DNA of 64,000 bases from Arthrobotrys musiformis (taxonomy: Eukaryota > Ascomycota > Orbiliomycetes > Orbiliales > Orbiliaceae), in contig JAVHJL010000010.1 in assembly GCA_036971715.1 (NCBI GenBank), positions 124,001 to 188,000 on the forward strand. The letters are read 5' to 3'. Positions 1 to 10,543 of the stretch are shown here, one piece after another. Below the pieces are notes generated by a model. That model worked only from the letters and a program-made list of their open reading frames with translations. It did no database searches and had not been told where the DNA came from. The position numbers and the translations under genes are program-made. The stretch's first letter is position 1, and every line of letters starts with the position of its first letter.

Positions 1-3000
1 CCTGACTCGCTGAAAACTAGTAACTCAATCGGTGGTATCTCTGTATCGCGCGCGGAGCCAAGGGTAATATATGCTTCTAGTGAACAGGGAGATCTCTCGG
101 ATAGCGGCAGTGTTTATGAGAGCTATCCACCTAGCGAGGTCGACGAAATTCCTAGCTTCGTTTCAAACGCCCCCCCATTAGATCAAACAAGTCCCAGAGA
201 GAACCTGAATACGTCCTTGCTGTCTACAAAATCCGAAAACCAGGCGACTGATCAACCGGCAGAGCCTATGGATCTTATAGATCGCGAATCGGGCACGCAT
301 CCGCACATTCAAGTCCAAATGAAATCTGACAACGATCAGCAAAAAGTCCCCAGGGCTACAGCCATTTTAATGCAAAGTCGGATTGCCTCCCCTTCTCCTA
401 CTCGCTCCCAGAGTTCAGCATCCCAAGTGGAAGAGATGGGCCCGCAGGCACGATCAAATGAAGAGTCGGGCTCAGAAGGGTCGGAGTCTGCGCTGGCAGA
501 GAGTATGATATTCACTCACGAGGAAGCCGGGAGCCTCTACTTATCAGCTTTAGGGGGGACCCAATCGTTTAGTCCATCTCTCTCTATTTTGGTCGAACAA
601 AATGAAACTGCTGTTCCAGCCCAATTGCTAGGCCAGAGCACACCGAGATCAATGATCCAAAAGCGGGTTCTGAGAGTCGATTACATAGATATATTTGTTC
701 CTGGGATCGCACGATCAGACGACAGTGCGGCTGGGGATGTGGAAACGGAGGCCGCGCCCGTTTCCGATCGTATGTCCGAAAGTACATACCCTACCATGCC
801 CGGTGCCTTCTCGGTTTATGCAGCTAGCAGATCAGAAAGGAAAAAGACAAATAACCCTCGCCTAGACTCTAAGGCTGGCGTTTCATTCCAATTGGCTGGA
901 GAAAGCCCCCCCAGCCCCCGCCGCCAGAGCCCGCCATATCAATCGCGAACCACCACATCCGGGACTCGCATGGAGCTGGAAGCAGGGAATGTCAATATCT
1001 CGCTTGATCTAGTTGTCGGGAGCAAAATTGCATCTATTCTGACCACGGGGGTTATTGGAAAGAATCATGCTAGCGCCCCGGAACCCCCAAGAGCTGATGA
1101 TGATGATGTGGCCAAACCTAACAATTCGGATATCATTGTATCCGTAGCTTCTCTAAGTATTAACTTGGTAGACCGGATGCCCGAGCTTATAGCGCCCCTA
1201 AAACGCCAGGAATCCGAAACAACTCCCCCAAATGTCAGAGCGGACCAAGGCTTGCGCGATAGTACGGATTCTTTCAAGCCTTTGGATATTTTAGTGCTCT
1301 CTATGAACAACATCAAACTTAGACACCGTACCGACGGAAAACTAGGTGTATTAGGCTCTTCTTCCGAAGTTTCCCTGGGGTCTTGCTCGATCAACGTTGA
1401 AGGTCAGGATGTTATGAAATTTGTTCCAAGTCAAAAGATCCAACCCCCCAGCAAGCAAAATGCCACCAGCTTTGCGCCAGTTTTTATCCTTCGCATTGAA
1501 GAGATCCAAAAAGAACGGGACATCTACGTCCAAGTTGCCGTTGTCAACTTTTTTTTCCCAGTGCAGAATCTTGAAGCAGCGCTGACGCACCTTGGTGGAC
1601 TGGAAAGGTTGTTGAATACTGCACCAGCTCCCAGTCTCCCCTCGAAGGGGCAGGCTTCACTAAAACCAAATATCTCATCGGCTACCGATCCCCAGGGCGA
1701 AAAGTCTACAGGGAAAAAGACGTCGATCGTGGCGGACATCAAAGGGATAAATATAGAAGTATTCGTTTCCTCGGTTGCTGGAGGGATTGGGGTATCCACG
1801 TCTCCCATCAAAATCTCGACGAATGATACCGGGGGTTTAGCTGCCGAACTCAGCCAACTCGCGGTCTTTGGCCCAAATATCAGAGGAACCGGCCACTTTG
1901 GTGCGGCGACCTCGAACCTCGAATTACGGTCAATCAGTATAGCTCTCGATAGCTCTCCGACCGAGGAAGATCTGGAACGGCTTCTGAAAATGATTATGCC
2001 GTCGACAGATGGTTATGACGATGACGATAACGTTATGGTTGATATATTACTTCGGCAGCGGCGCCGGGGTTCTGTTTTGAGGGTTGGTATCGGCCAGACG
2101 AATGGAGACCTGCCTGACTTGCGTGATATCTCGCGGTTCAGAGCGGTTGCTGATGAGCTCGCGAAAATGGCTACAGTAGCTAAATACATCCCCCAGGATG
2201 AGAGGCCTGGTATGCTAACACTCGTGTCGGTTGACAATATCTCATTTTCTATTTTCCCGGAGAAAGAACCACAAAACTTTACGGGAAGATTGAAAAATAC
2301 TGATATTTGCCATGTTGCTGCACCATCGCTATTCGCACTCAGCATCCGAAAAGTGGATTTGATACGGCAACCTGGAAATGCAAATGAGTTATGGATTGGG
2401 GAGTCCCTACCACTTTCTCGAGCGGTCTCCAACAATAAGCACAAAAGCCGGTCGATGGTAAAGATTCGTATGATTGGGGACGAACCAGAACCGGAGATAA
2501 AGATCAAAATCTGGAATACTCGCCTTGAATACCACGCTGAATCAGTGTTCGAACTTCTTTCCCTTTCCACAAAAAATACGACAGATTTATTCGCGCCACA
2601 GGAAGGCGATTCGCCCATTGACAAAGAAGCAGTCAACCAAAGTGGAATCCACGGTCCGTCGCAGGATAAACTTGAATCCCCAAACCCACCGCCGCTACGG
2701 CTAAATCTTGGGCTCAACGGCGTCTCCATTGCCTTGAATCCTCTAAATAGCACATCGAAGGCGTTATTCATAGTCCATGATGGTAGCTTGGTCTGTGAAC
2801 TTTCTAGCCACCAACCATTTTCGGCCTCCCTGGTCCTTCTTAAAGGAAACCTTGTTGCAATTGACAACCGAAACAACTTAGCGAGCCCGCAGGTACGACA
2901 CCTCGATGACAGAAAACCAAAACACCAGTCAGTAGAGGATCTGTACCATTACACATCGCAAGGATACATCTCAGTCCTTACGGTAACATCTGCAAAGGTC

Positions 3001-4293
3001 CAAATACAAATCGACAGCAATACTACAGAAGGAGAGAAGGCAACTCTTGTAAACGTGGAAGACGTCTTCATTTTCATCGAAAGTTGCGCGGATTCCACAC
3101 AAACAGTCATCGGGGTTCTGAGCGGGCTGAAGCCCCCACTCCCTGAAAGTGAGGAAATAAAGTACATGACGCAAATAATGCCAGTCGATGTTTTCGCCAA
3201 CCTTGACGAAAATGCGTTCGTGCCTATGGAGACTGCCTTTATTGGTGGCCAGCCACGCGATTTAAGGTCTCTTGAGGAGATCCCCGAAGACCTATTTGAG
3301 GACGAGGTACCTTTCAACAGTCAGCTTATCGAAAGCTATTACCCATATTCTGAACCATCAAGTGCGAATTCACCATCTACGCTGCCAACACCATCTCCAC
3401 CAAAACCACGTAATTTCCACGACCAAGTTTGCGTCATTGCCGAAGAGCCGTTGACATTTAACGACCATTATATCCAAACACCGTCCAAGGAACCCCAAGA
3501 AGCTCAAATAAAAACGGTGTAAGTTATATTCTCTCTTTCGATTTGGTGCAATCATTAGGCTAAAACCCTCATAGGCCTAGGAAAGTTACATTGAAAGTCT
3601 GCGTAAGAAACACTCAGCTCATCTGGAACCTTCATGATGGGTATGACTGGCAAAAGACCAGAGATACAATCTCAAAAGCCGTCAAGAAAGTTGAAGAACG
3701 TGCCTCGCGGCGACGCAGACGACATCTAGACAATCAACGGGCGCTAGACGAAGGCGATGAAGAAGAAGACAACGACAACAGAGGCGACGAAGAGAGTGAA
3801 ACTTACGATGTGCTATTTAACTCAATTTATATAACACTCCCGCAGCACCGCGATCCCAAAGACCTCTCCAAGGATATTCAAAACCAAATCAAGGGTAACT
3901 ATGATTTACAGAGTGAAACAGGGAGCTATACACCAACCATAACGACAGTTGATCCTCCTTACCATTCAGGATCGCGAACCCCACAAACCAAACGACTAAA
4001 TCAAAAATACCAAAGGTCGAAACGTAATGCAATGCAGATCGAACTTAAAGGTGTTGATGTGGATTTTACAATTTTTGAGCCCGATGGGATGGAGATCCAA
4101 ACATCCCTGGACGTGAGGGCTAATGAAGTTCAAGTAACTGAAAATGTTAGAACATCAACTTGGAGAATGTTCTTGACCTACATGCGGGAGGCCGGAGTTC
4201 GTGAGCGTGGGCTCCCTATGGCACATATCCATGTTGATACTCTTCGCCCAATCCCTGAACTCGCAGCAACAGAACTTTCTATCAAGGTCCTAC

Positions 4294-4324
<31 letters not shown>

Positions 4325-5476
4325 AAAAAAAAAAAAAAAATCTCCAGAGTTTTATATATTAACAAGTTTTTTTTTTTTAGGTGAAATTACTTCCTCTGCG
4401 CCTCTATGTTGATCAGGATGCCCTTGAATTCCTCACTCGCTTTTTCGAGTTCAAGGATACAGATACTCTAAAGCCTGGGACTAAACAGGAGGAACCGTTC
4501 ATTCAGCGTTGCGAAATTGACACCGTTCGGGTGAAGCTAGACTTCAAGCCAAAACGTGTTGATTATGCTGGACTTCGGTCCGGGAGAACCACCGAATTTA
4601 TGAACTTTTTTATCCTCGAAGAAGCTGATATGGAACTCCGCCATGTAGCTTTGAATGGCGTGTCAGGATTTGAGAGGCTCGGAAAAGACCTAAATAATAT
4701 ATGGATGCCAGATATCAAACAGAACCAGCTAGGAGGAGTTGTCGCTGGTGTGGCTCCTTTCCGCTCTCTCGTAAATATCGGCACAGGTGTCAGAGACCTT
4801 GTCAAGGTTCCCATTATGGAGTATAGGAAAGATGGCCGGCTAGTTCGCAGCATCAAGAAGGGGACACAGCATTTCGTCAAGACAAGCGGGTCGGAGGTCG
4901 CACGTCTTGGCGCAAAGATCGCCATCGGGACGCAAACATTTTTAGAGAGGACGGAAGAATTCCTAGTAGGGGATGCAGCCCAGCAAAGGCAGTATGCTCA
5001 TTTGCGCGACGGCACCTCTGGAGAAGAGGATGGGGAGGGCAGCGCCGCGGCTTTCAGTCCTTATGCCGACCAACCCCTCGGAGTCTATAATGGGCTCGTT
5101 CAGGCCAAGAGGGGACTGACAAGAAACTTAAACGAAGCAAAGGAAGCCATCATGAGGGTTCCATCAGAGGCTGCCCAAGGTGGTAGTGCCAAAGTGAGTT
5201 GTGACCAAACAGATCTTATTCCCTTTGCCTGTCCTAATACAGTATTTAAACTTCACAGGGCGCCGCCGCTGCGGTCTTCCGCGCTGCGCCAACGGCGGTT
5301 ATACGACCAATGATCGGTGTAACAGAAGCAGTTCATAAAACTTTGCATGGAATCGATAACACTATTGATAAGGACAAAAGAGAGAAGACCCGAGATGTAA
5401 GTTTTCCGGGGGTACGGTTGGCCGTCTCTAGGGAGTAGCTAACAAGAGAGTACAGAAATACAAAAAAAGATCTTAG
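1..5476 (+). CDS. atg2: Autophagy-related protein 2 (ATG2), C-terminal part, 5'-truncated by the window
   Basis: The frame is open from base 1, so the start lies outside the window; 1733 residues are visible of a family usually about 2100. Exons: <1-3518, 3575-4286, 4381-5193, 5259-5396, 5456-5476. ATG2 is a rod-like lipid-transfer protein that works with ATG9 and ATG18 at the edge of the growing autophagosome. Recognition rests on the segment LIWNLHDGYDW near 3620, the stretch FNSIYITLPQHRDP near 3815, and the C-terminal ATG_C block at 4500-4950 (FERLGKDLNNIW, GVVAGVAPFRSLVNIGTGV). The protein ends DKYKKRS. The middle (1-1000, 3250-3500) is Ser/Pro-rich and probably disordered. Intron 1 has tandem acceptors 6 nt apart (3574 or 3580), both in frame; the first gives the family-like PRKVTLKV. 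The third exon boundary uses an odd GTCCTA donor next to a C22A26 tract. Confidence 0.93.
4293..4340 (+). repeat. C22 then A26 homopolymer tract inside an ATG2 intron
   Basis: Twenty-two C are followed directly by twenty-six A. The tract lies inside the proposed intron 4287-4380, whose acceptor follows a run of T. Read as coding it would give Pro and Lys runs followed by a premature stop, so it must be intronic for ATG2 to be intact. Tract lengths may be unstable or poorly sequenced. Confidence 0.9.
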
Positions 5477-6630
5477 TTTTTTTTACCGTCGATTTAAGAT
5501 ATCTTAACCAAAGTGGACCTCGCCCATGTCCTCGTTTAGTTAGCACCCCTGGGTCGTCCATCTTCCGAAGGTTCTTCTTGCCCTGGGTTGGGCATCGTTT
5601 AGCGTAATTGGTGTGCATTTTCCTGGCGTCAAGTTTTGAAGCGGGTTATTTCATTATTATTATTATTGGGGATTATGGTTTCTTGGTTTGCTTCCTATTG
5701 GGAGTATTTTGGCGTGTTTACAAGCAGACTACCCCCAAGCCTAGATGTTTTCACGATTTTTATTTACTCGTTGTCAGAAATTTGTAACTTGTCATAATTT
5801 TTATGTGCGCCACCACGACCTACCTATACACTAGATCGGCTACGAGGGCGATTATTTGGGCATGGCGAGCCTACACTTGTTTCGTCAACCAGCCTCTCAC
5901 TAGACGTTGTTAAAACCGGCGTCTGCAAGCCTGATCACTCGTTTATCGTGATTGTTAATATTGCTTCGTCATTATTCTTGAATCGAACTAGGGATTGCAT
6001 ACGCCACCTTAGCCAACTATATAATGCAGAACCATACCCTAAATCCTAAATCTAACCTATATCGATCCTCGAAAACCCCCCCACGGATACCCAAACCACC
6101 TCAGAGACATGGATAGTCTGTAAAAGGTGCAAACAGATATAGCCCCATATATTTTAGTTGAACCAAGCCCTCTAAGCCCGCTAAGGAGACTTTAGGCCAC
6201 CCCCATGCCACACATCCCAGATCTGCGGAATTCATCTACGGTACAGGGCTGCAGGGAACCTAGTAGGTTTTCGGGGATTATCTTCTGTCTTGAAGATGTT
6301 CTAAAACGCTATTAAGACGGCTTAGTTAAGAACTGGCTTTTGGCTGAGGGGCGGCTGAAAAAACGCACCTTTTGCCCACATCAGGTACTTGGGTACCTAC
6401 TCGCGGGGACGAAACTAGGCACTAGGTATCTATGTTTCTAACACTTATTTTGCAACTTACGATCCTCATGTAGCTCTACCAAGAGCCACCCCGAATTCTA
6501 TGTAAAAATGCAGATGCACGCATGCCGCAAAACAAAGTATTTCCCCAGTTGCATGCAGCAACAAAGGAACGTGCAGTGCACCTGGCTTCGAGGCCTGCAC
6601 AACTGCGGAGTGTAGCGGAAAACAAAAATG
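5477..6630. other. Convergent intergenic region, no gene seen
   Basis: About 1.15 kb between the 3' ends of ATG2 and the membrane-protein gene. It is AT-rich with many stops in all frames and presumably holds both 3' UTRs. A short tRNA-like stretch near 5970-6030 was considered and rejected. Confidence 0.7.
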
Positions 6631-8339
6631 TTAGCCCGATAAAACAATAACACCGATGAGAATTATTGCGACGATTAAGGCGAGACAGGAAATGCCTCCA
6701 AACCAGGCTGCAAAAACCTTCTCCGGCCGGCCAACCCCCCAGATCTCGCCGCTAGTCATTTCAGATACAAGATTATCCAGCAGACCAACTGCCATGACGA
6801 GCCATAGGGGAGGCATGGCGATAAATATGCACAACATCGACCGCCCTATGCGCTTTTGTCGCTTATATCGTTCCGGCCAGCAGTCTTCATTTATTTCCTT
6901 GCCCGTATAGGAGTCTTCAGGCCGGCTGAGGGTCGGAACGCCGTATTTAGAGAAAGAATACTTGGGTCCGTGGATTTGTATCTGTGCCGGCACGAGAGCC
7001 GCTGGCCAATGCGACTCTTCGAGATAGTTGAGATCATGGAAGTAGTGGCTATGCTCCCTTTCGAATCTCTGATGAGCTGTTTCTCGATCAGGAATTGACC
7101 TACTGCTCTTGATTTTGTCTATACCAGGTGGGCGGAATGCAACAATTGGCGACTTCCTGGATAGAGGGTTCCAAAAAAAGTGCGGGTTGCGCCCTCTGGC
7201 GTCGTGAGCCTGCGGGGGGACCCGAATTACATGGGATGGGCCATCGAATGTGTTAACGCTATTCCCAAGAAGCATTTCAGCACTGTCGCTGCTGGAACGG
7301 GCAGCTGGGTTGCCATCTGATCTTTCGGGCAATAGAAATTTTCGTGGGGTGTAGTTTAAAAATTTCGGGGTAGCCAATGGGGCTGTCAATCTCGATCGGT
7401 CAGGGAATTTCCCTGGCGGTGCGAAGTTATATACTGGCACATATATAGGCTCCTCAGTTTCGTTTGCCTTCCGTATCCGATAAGTGCTATCGCAAGGTTA
7501 GCAACTATAACTTCGTGGGATTCAGAATGTACGAGTTGGCGGGCTTACTGTTCGAAGCGGTTATCAGCAGGGTGTATTCTCAGTCTCGGATCTCCCGGGT
7601 TTCCCAAGGTGCTATTTATATAAAAATTATGCAGATCGCTGATATCATAAGGACTAGACACTCCCGGGTGCGTGTTTCGTTGGCCTCCAAGTCCCAGCAG
7701 AGAACTATGTGTCCTGCGAGGCCTGATAATGTCTGTTTGAAAGTCCTCGTTTCCCACCGACGCTTCGAAAGCAGCGCTGCCACTGACGTAGCTGAGCCGC
7801 GGAGGTCTGCCCGATACGTTAGAATCGCGCTGAAGCTCCCCAAGGGATACGGCACCTGGGTCGAAGCGGGATATATGAGTTAGCCCTGGGGGGTGAGTTT
7901 CTTCTTTCGAGACGAGTAAACTGAAATCCGAATATTTCGAGCGGTCGGTGCTGATGGGACTTGGTTTCCGGCTGCTTTGGTCCTGGTCCAAGGGTGGGAG
8001 GGTAGAAAGACGTGCTGGTAAGTAGTTTTCTCCAAGGGCATCTGATGATGCTTGAGTGTGGGCGGAAAGTTTGCGATCAAAGGGCAAAGGTTTATCCGCA
8101 GCATTCGTCGATGGAGAGCTAGAAGGACTAAGCTGGCCTGCTGAAGAATTATTTTGAGCGGACGCAGGTTCGCTCAAGACCTGTGCTCTTTTTCTTAGTT
8201 CCAAAGGAGAAGGCGGGCGAGGGAGTGGGCCTGTTGGGGGAGGGTTTGGCGGGCGGCGAAGGTATTTTGGTGAAGGAAAGGAAGGGGATATCGATGCTGC
8301 GGTATGCGCACGCGCACTTGCCGGCCGCGAGGCTTCCAT
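6631..8339 (-). CDS. Ser/Pro-rich fungal membrane protein with two C-terminal TM segments (function unknown)
   Basis: Exons 8339-7549 and 7486-6631 give 548 aa. The 62-nt intron has a GTAAGC donor, a CTAAC branch site and a TAG acceptor, and joins in phase 2. The N-terminal two thirds are Ser/Pro-rich and probably disordered. A more ordered cytosolic stretch follows, then a basic motif (WPERYKRQKRIGRS) and two hydrophobic helices at about residues 480-502 and 521-548, ending at the C-terminus. This looks like the poorly studied fungal 'serine-rich protein' group; no enzymatic motif is visible. There is no signal peptide, so it is probably a tail-inserted membrane protein. It is divergent from the SCP2 gene, with 810 bp between them. 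The start is the first ATG of the open frame. Confidence 0.8.
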
Positions 8340-9150
8340 TAATTTCCAATCGTCCCTTCGTTCTTTCTTTCTTTCTTTCGTAGGGTTTGAGATGTGGTGC
8401 TGATGAGATGATGCTAAGCTACGGGGGGGGTGGATATATATATACTTACTTACTTAAGTAAGTACTTAAGTAGTTAAGTCGGGAAGTGTTTGGGGAAGAG
8501 ACAGTGCGGTGGCGTGGTAGTGAGGATATATCACATATTATATTATGTTGTATATATAAATAAGCACATCGGTCAAAGCCCAGCGGCGCGATGGAGATGA
8601 TGATGCATACTACTTCTTGTATACCTAAGTACTTACTTAATACAGAGTATAATGATGCTAATTAGTCGTGCATGGCCAATGTCTGAATATCGACGGGTGG
8701 AGATGAGTGTATTTAAGATCAGATGCGGGATGACGTCACAGCGCATCATAACAATGCGGTTAGCCAGGGGCAACACGACAAACGGATTGTGTTGCCGTGT
8801 TGTCGGTGTGTTGATTCGAGACTGGCATGTGGCCGAGAAGGGATTCCCCGGAATCACATGGCAGAATATAGACTTCTAACCCAGACAAGTAATTGTTATC
8901 ACTTATATAAGGATCTCACATGCATCCCGTTGAGACATTGAAAATCAGGGCATATGCTAATCGTTCGGCTTAATATACCTGTATAATATATATATCCCAC
9001 CTCTTGCCCACGTTTTACTCACCTACACCTACACCTACACCTACACCTACACCTACACCTACGCTCCTTCCCACCCGCCTACGCTGCATCCTGACTTCGC
9101 TACATCTATATCTATAAGTATATACATACATATAATACATATATTACATA
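8340..9150. promoter_or_regulatory. Divergent promoter region between membrane-protein and SCP2 genes
   Basis: Contains clustered TACTTAAGTA-type palindromes (8443-8478, 8626-8640), AT-rich TATA-like stretches (8523-8565, 8983-8996, 9105-9148) and a perfect seven-fold ACCTAC repeat at 9021-9062 just before the SCP2 start. No gene is seen. Confidence 0.55.
9021..9062 (+). repeat. (ACCTAC)7 hexanucleotide microsatellite
   Basis: Seven perfect 6-bp units, 42 bp, ending 88 bp before the SCP2 start codon. Confidence 0.95.
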
Positions 9151-9671
9151 ATGGCTCTCAAGAACGACGCTTTCCCAGCCTCTGCTGCCTTCGACTTTAT
9201 CGCCGCTGCCCTACAGGACGATGCCGAGAAGAAGGATGCCATCAAGAAGGTAGCTTTCCTTTCCTGCTTCCTCCCCCTTTTAACTTTGCTAACAATCATT
9301 CCTCGCAAAGGGCGGTGCCGTCTTCTGCTTCACGCTGAAGAACGCCGCAGGCCAGACCGATTCCTGGTTCATCGATCTCAAGCAAACCGGAGCCGTTGGA
9401 AAGGGCGAGGCTCCGGCTGGTGGAAAGGCAGACAGTCAGTGACCCGTTCCACCCCACTCCGTCCCGTCCTATAGCGCATAAAACTAACATGCTATCGTGG
9501 GCAGTTACCCTCTCCCTGAGCGAGGAAAACTTTGGCAAGCTCGTCGAGGGCAAGGCCAACGCACAAAAGCTGTTCATGGGCGGAGGGCTCAAGGTTAAGG
9601 GTGATATGATGAAGGCCACCAGGGCTGAGGTTGTTCTGAAAAAGGCCCAGGCGAAGAAGGCCAAGTTGTAG
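9151..9671 (+). CDS. SCP2-domain sterol/fatty-acyl carrier, peroxisomal
   Basis: Exons 9151-9249, 9311-9434 and 9505-9671 give 129 aa, the size of a stand-alone SCP2 domain (POX18-like). Family features seen: the helical start with ASAAFDFIAAAL, the strand GGAVFCFTLKNAAGQ, the segment DSWFIDLKQTG, and the ending FMGGGLKVKGDMMKA. SCP2 proteins bind sterols or acyl-CoA and support peroxisomal lipid oxidation. The protein ends in AKL, a type 1 peroxisomal targeting signal. It stands alone rather than fused to a dehydrogenase or thiolase. Intron 2 starts with GTCAGT, an uncommon donor, but contains CTAAC and ends in CAG; the phase (A|TT, Ile) only works with this junction. The N-terminal Met is the first in frame. 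Confidence 0.93.
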
Positions 9672-9987
9672 ATGTGTGAATCGAATGGAACGAGCTAGGC
9701 ATGGACTGGCTGGCCGGTGGTTGAACCTCTTAGCGCAATTGTATTATTATATATTCCCAGCCCTTCTGTATTTTCCTATTCACCTATTTTCATATTTTTA
9801 ATGCCATCTCTTCGAGATCCTCCTCCTCGGCCTTCCTTATGATATACTAGAACTGAGAGAACGTGATTGATACATATGAATTTCGACCCTGGTCCCTTGT
9901 GCATGTGTACCTACGTGATTTTGTACTTACTTGAGGAGGCAGGTAAATACATAAGCACTTGTGTATACATGTGTTGTTTTTCGTTAT

Positions 9988-9990
<3 letters not shown>

Positions 9991-10018
<28 letters not shown>
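9991..10018 (+). repeat. T28 homopolymer
   Basis: Unbroken run of 28 T downstream of the SCP2 gene. Confidence 0.9.
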
Positions 10019-10089
10019 GGGTTGGAAACTGTTTTGACAAGCCGATGGAACCTTGCCCACGCGCGCGCATTCTGCTTCTTCCACCAGCC

Positions 10090-10175
10090 ATCATCATCAT
10101 CATCATCACCATCATAAACCACCACCATCACCACCATCACCACCATCACCATCACCATTACCATTACCATCATCA
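10090..10175 (+). repeat. Imperfect CAT/CAC trinucleotide repeat
   Basis: Mixed CAT, CAC and ACC units with a few interruptions, in the NUP2 upstream region. Confidence 0.85.
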
Positions 10176-10543
10176 TTGCCCCTCCCTCTTCCTCCTCCTC
10201 CTCCTTCTACTCGTCCTTGTTTGGTGCTTATTTATTCGACAAACCCACGATTGAGCACTCCTCCCAGTATAAACAACTCTCCCTCCCCTAATATATCACC
10301 TCCAATACTGCGCTGGTTGTTTTCACCAATAACGTGTTCATCGGCCGTCGCCGCCGCCGCTGCCACAACCACCGCTACACCTCTCCTCTTCCTCAGCCAC
10401 GAGCTCGCAGACGTTATACGCCCCTTTTTTCCCCAGCAGACGCCGTATCGCTCCCTTCACTCCTCCTTCAACGGGCGTCAATTCAACATATCAAACCGAA
10501 CCCAGCAAGTCATAGCCAATCGCCATAACGCCATTTATCCACA

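Larger units (their letters stand above)
9672..10543. other. Intergenic: SCP2 3' UTR and NUP2 leader, with homopolymer and CAT/CAC repeats
   Basis: Contains T28 at 9991-10018 and an impure CAT/CAC trinucleotide run at about 10090-10175. A His-rich reading frame here is a product of the repeat, not a gene. A pyrimidine-rich stretch with CTCCTC precedes the NUP2 start, as is usual for fungal leaders. Confidence 0.7.

Noticed and set aside
2013..2876. 287-aa antisense frame in ATG2
   Set aside because: Shadow of a well-supported gene on the plus strand; no family character.
5972..6030. tRNA-like sequence on the minus strand (GTTGGCTAAGG, then AGTTCGATTC)
   Set aside because: D-arm-like and T-arm-like parts are too close; no anticodon arm or acceptor stem can be formed.
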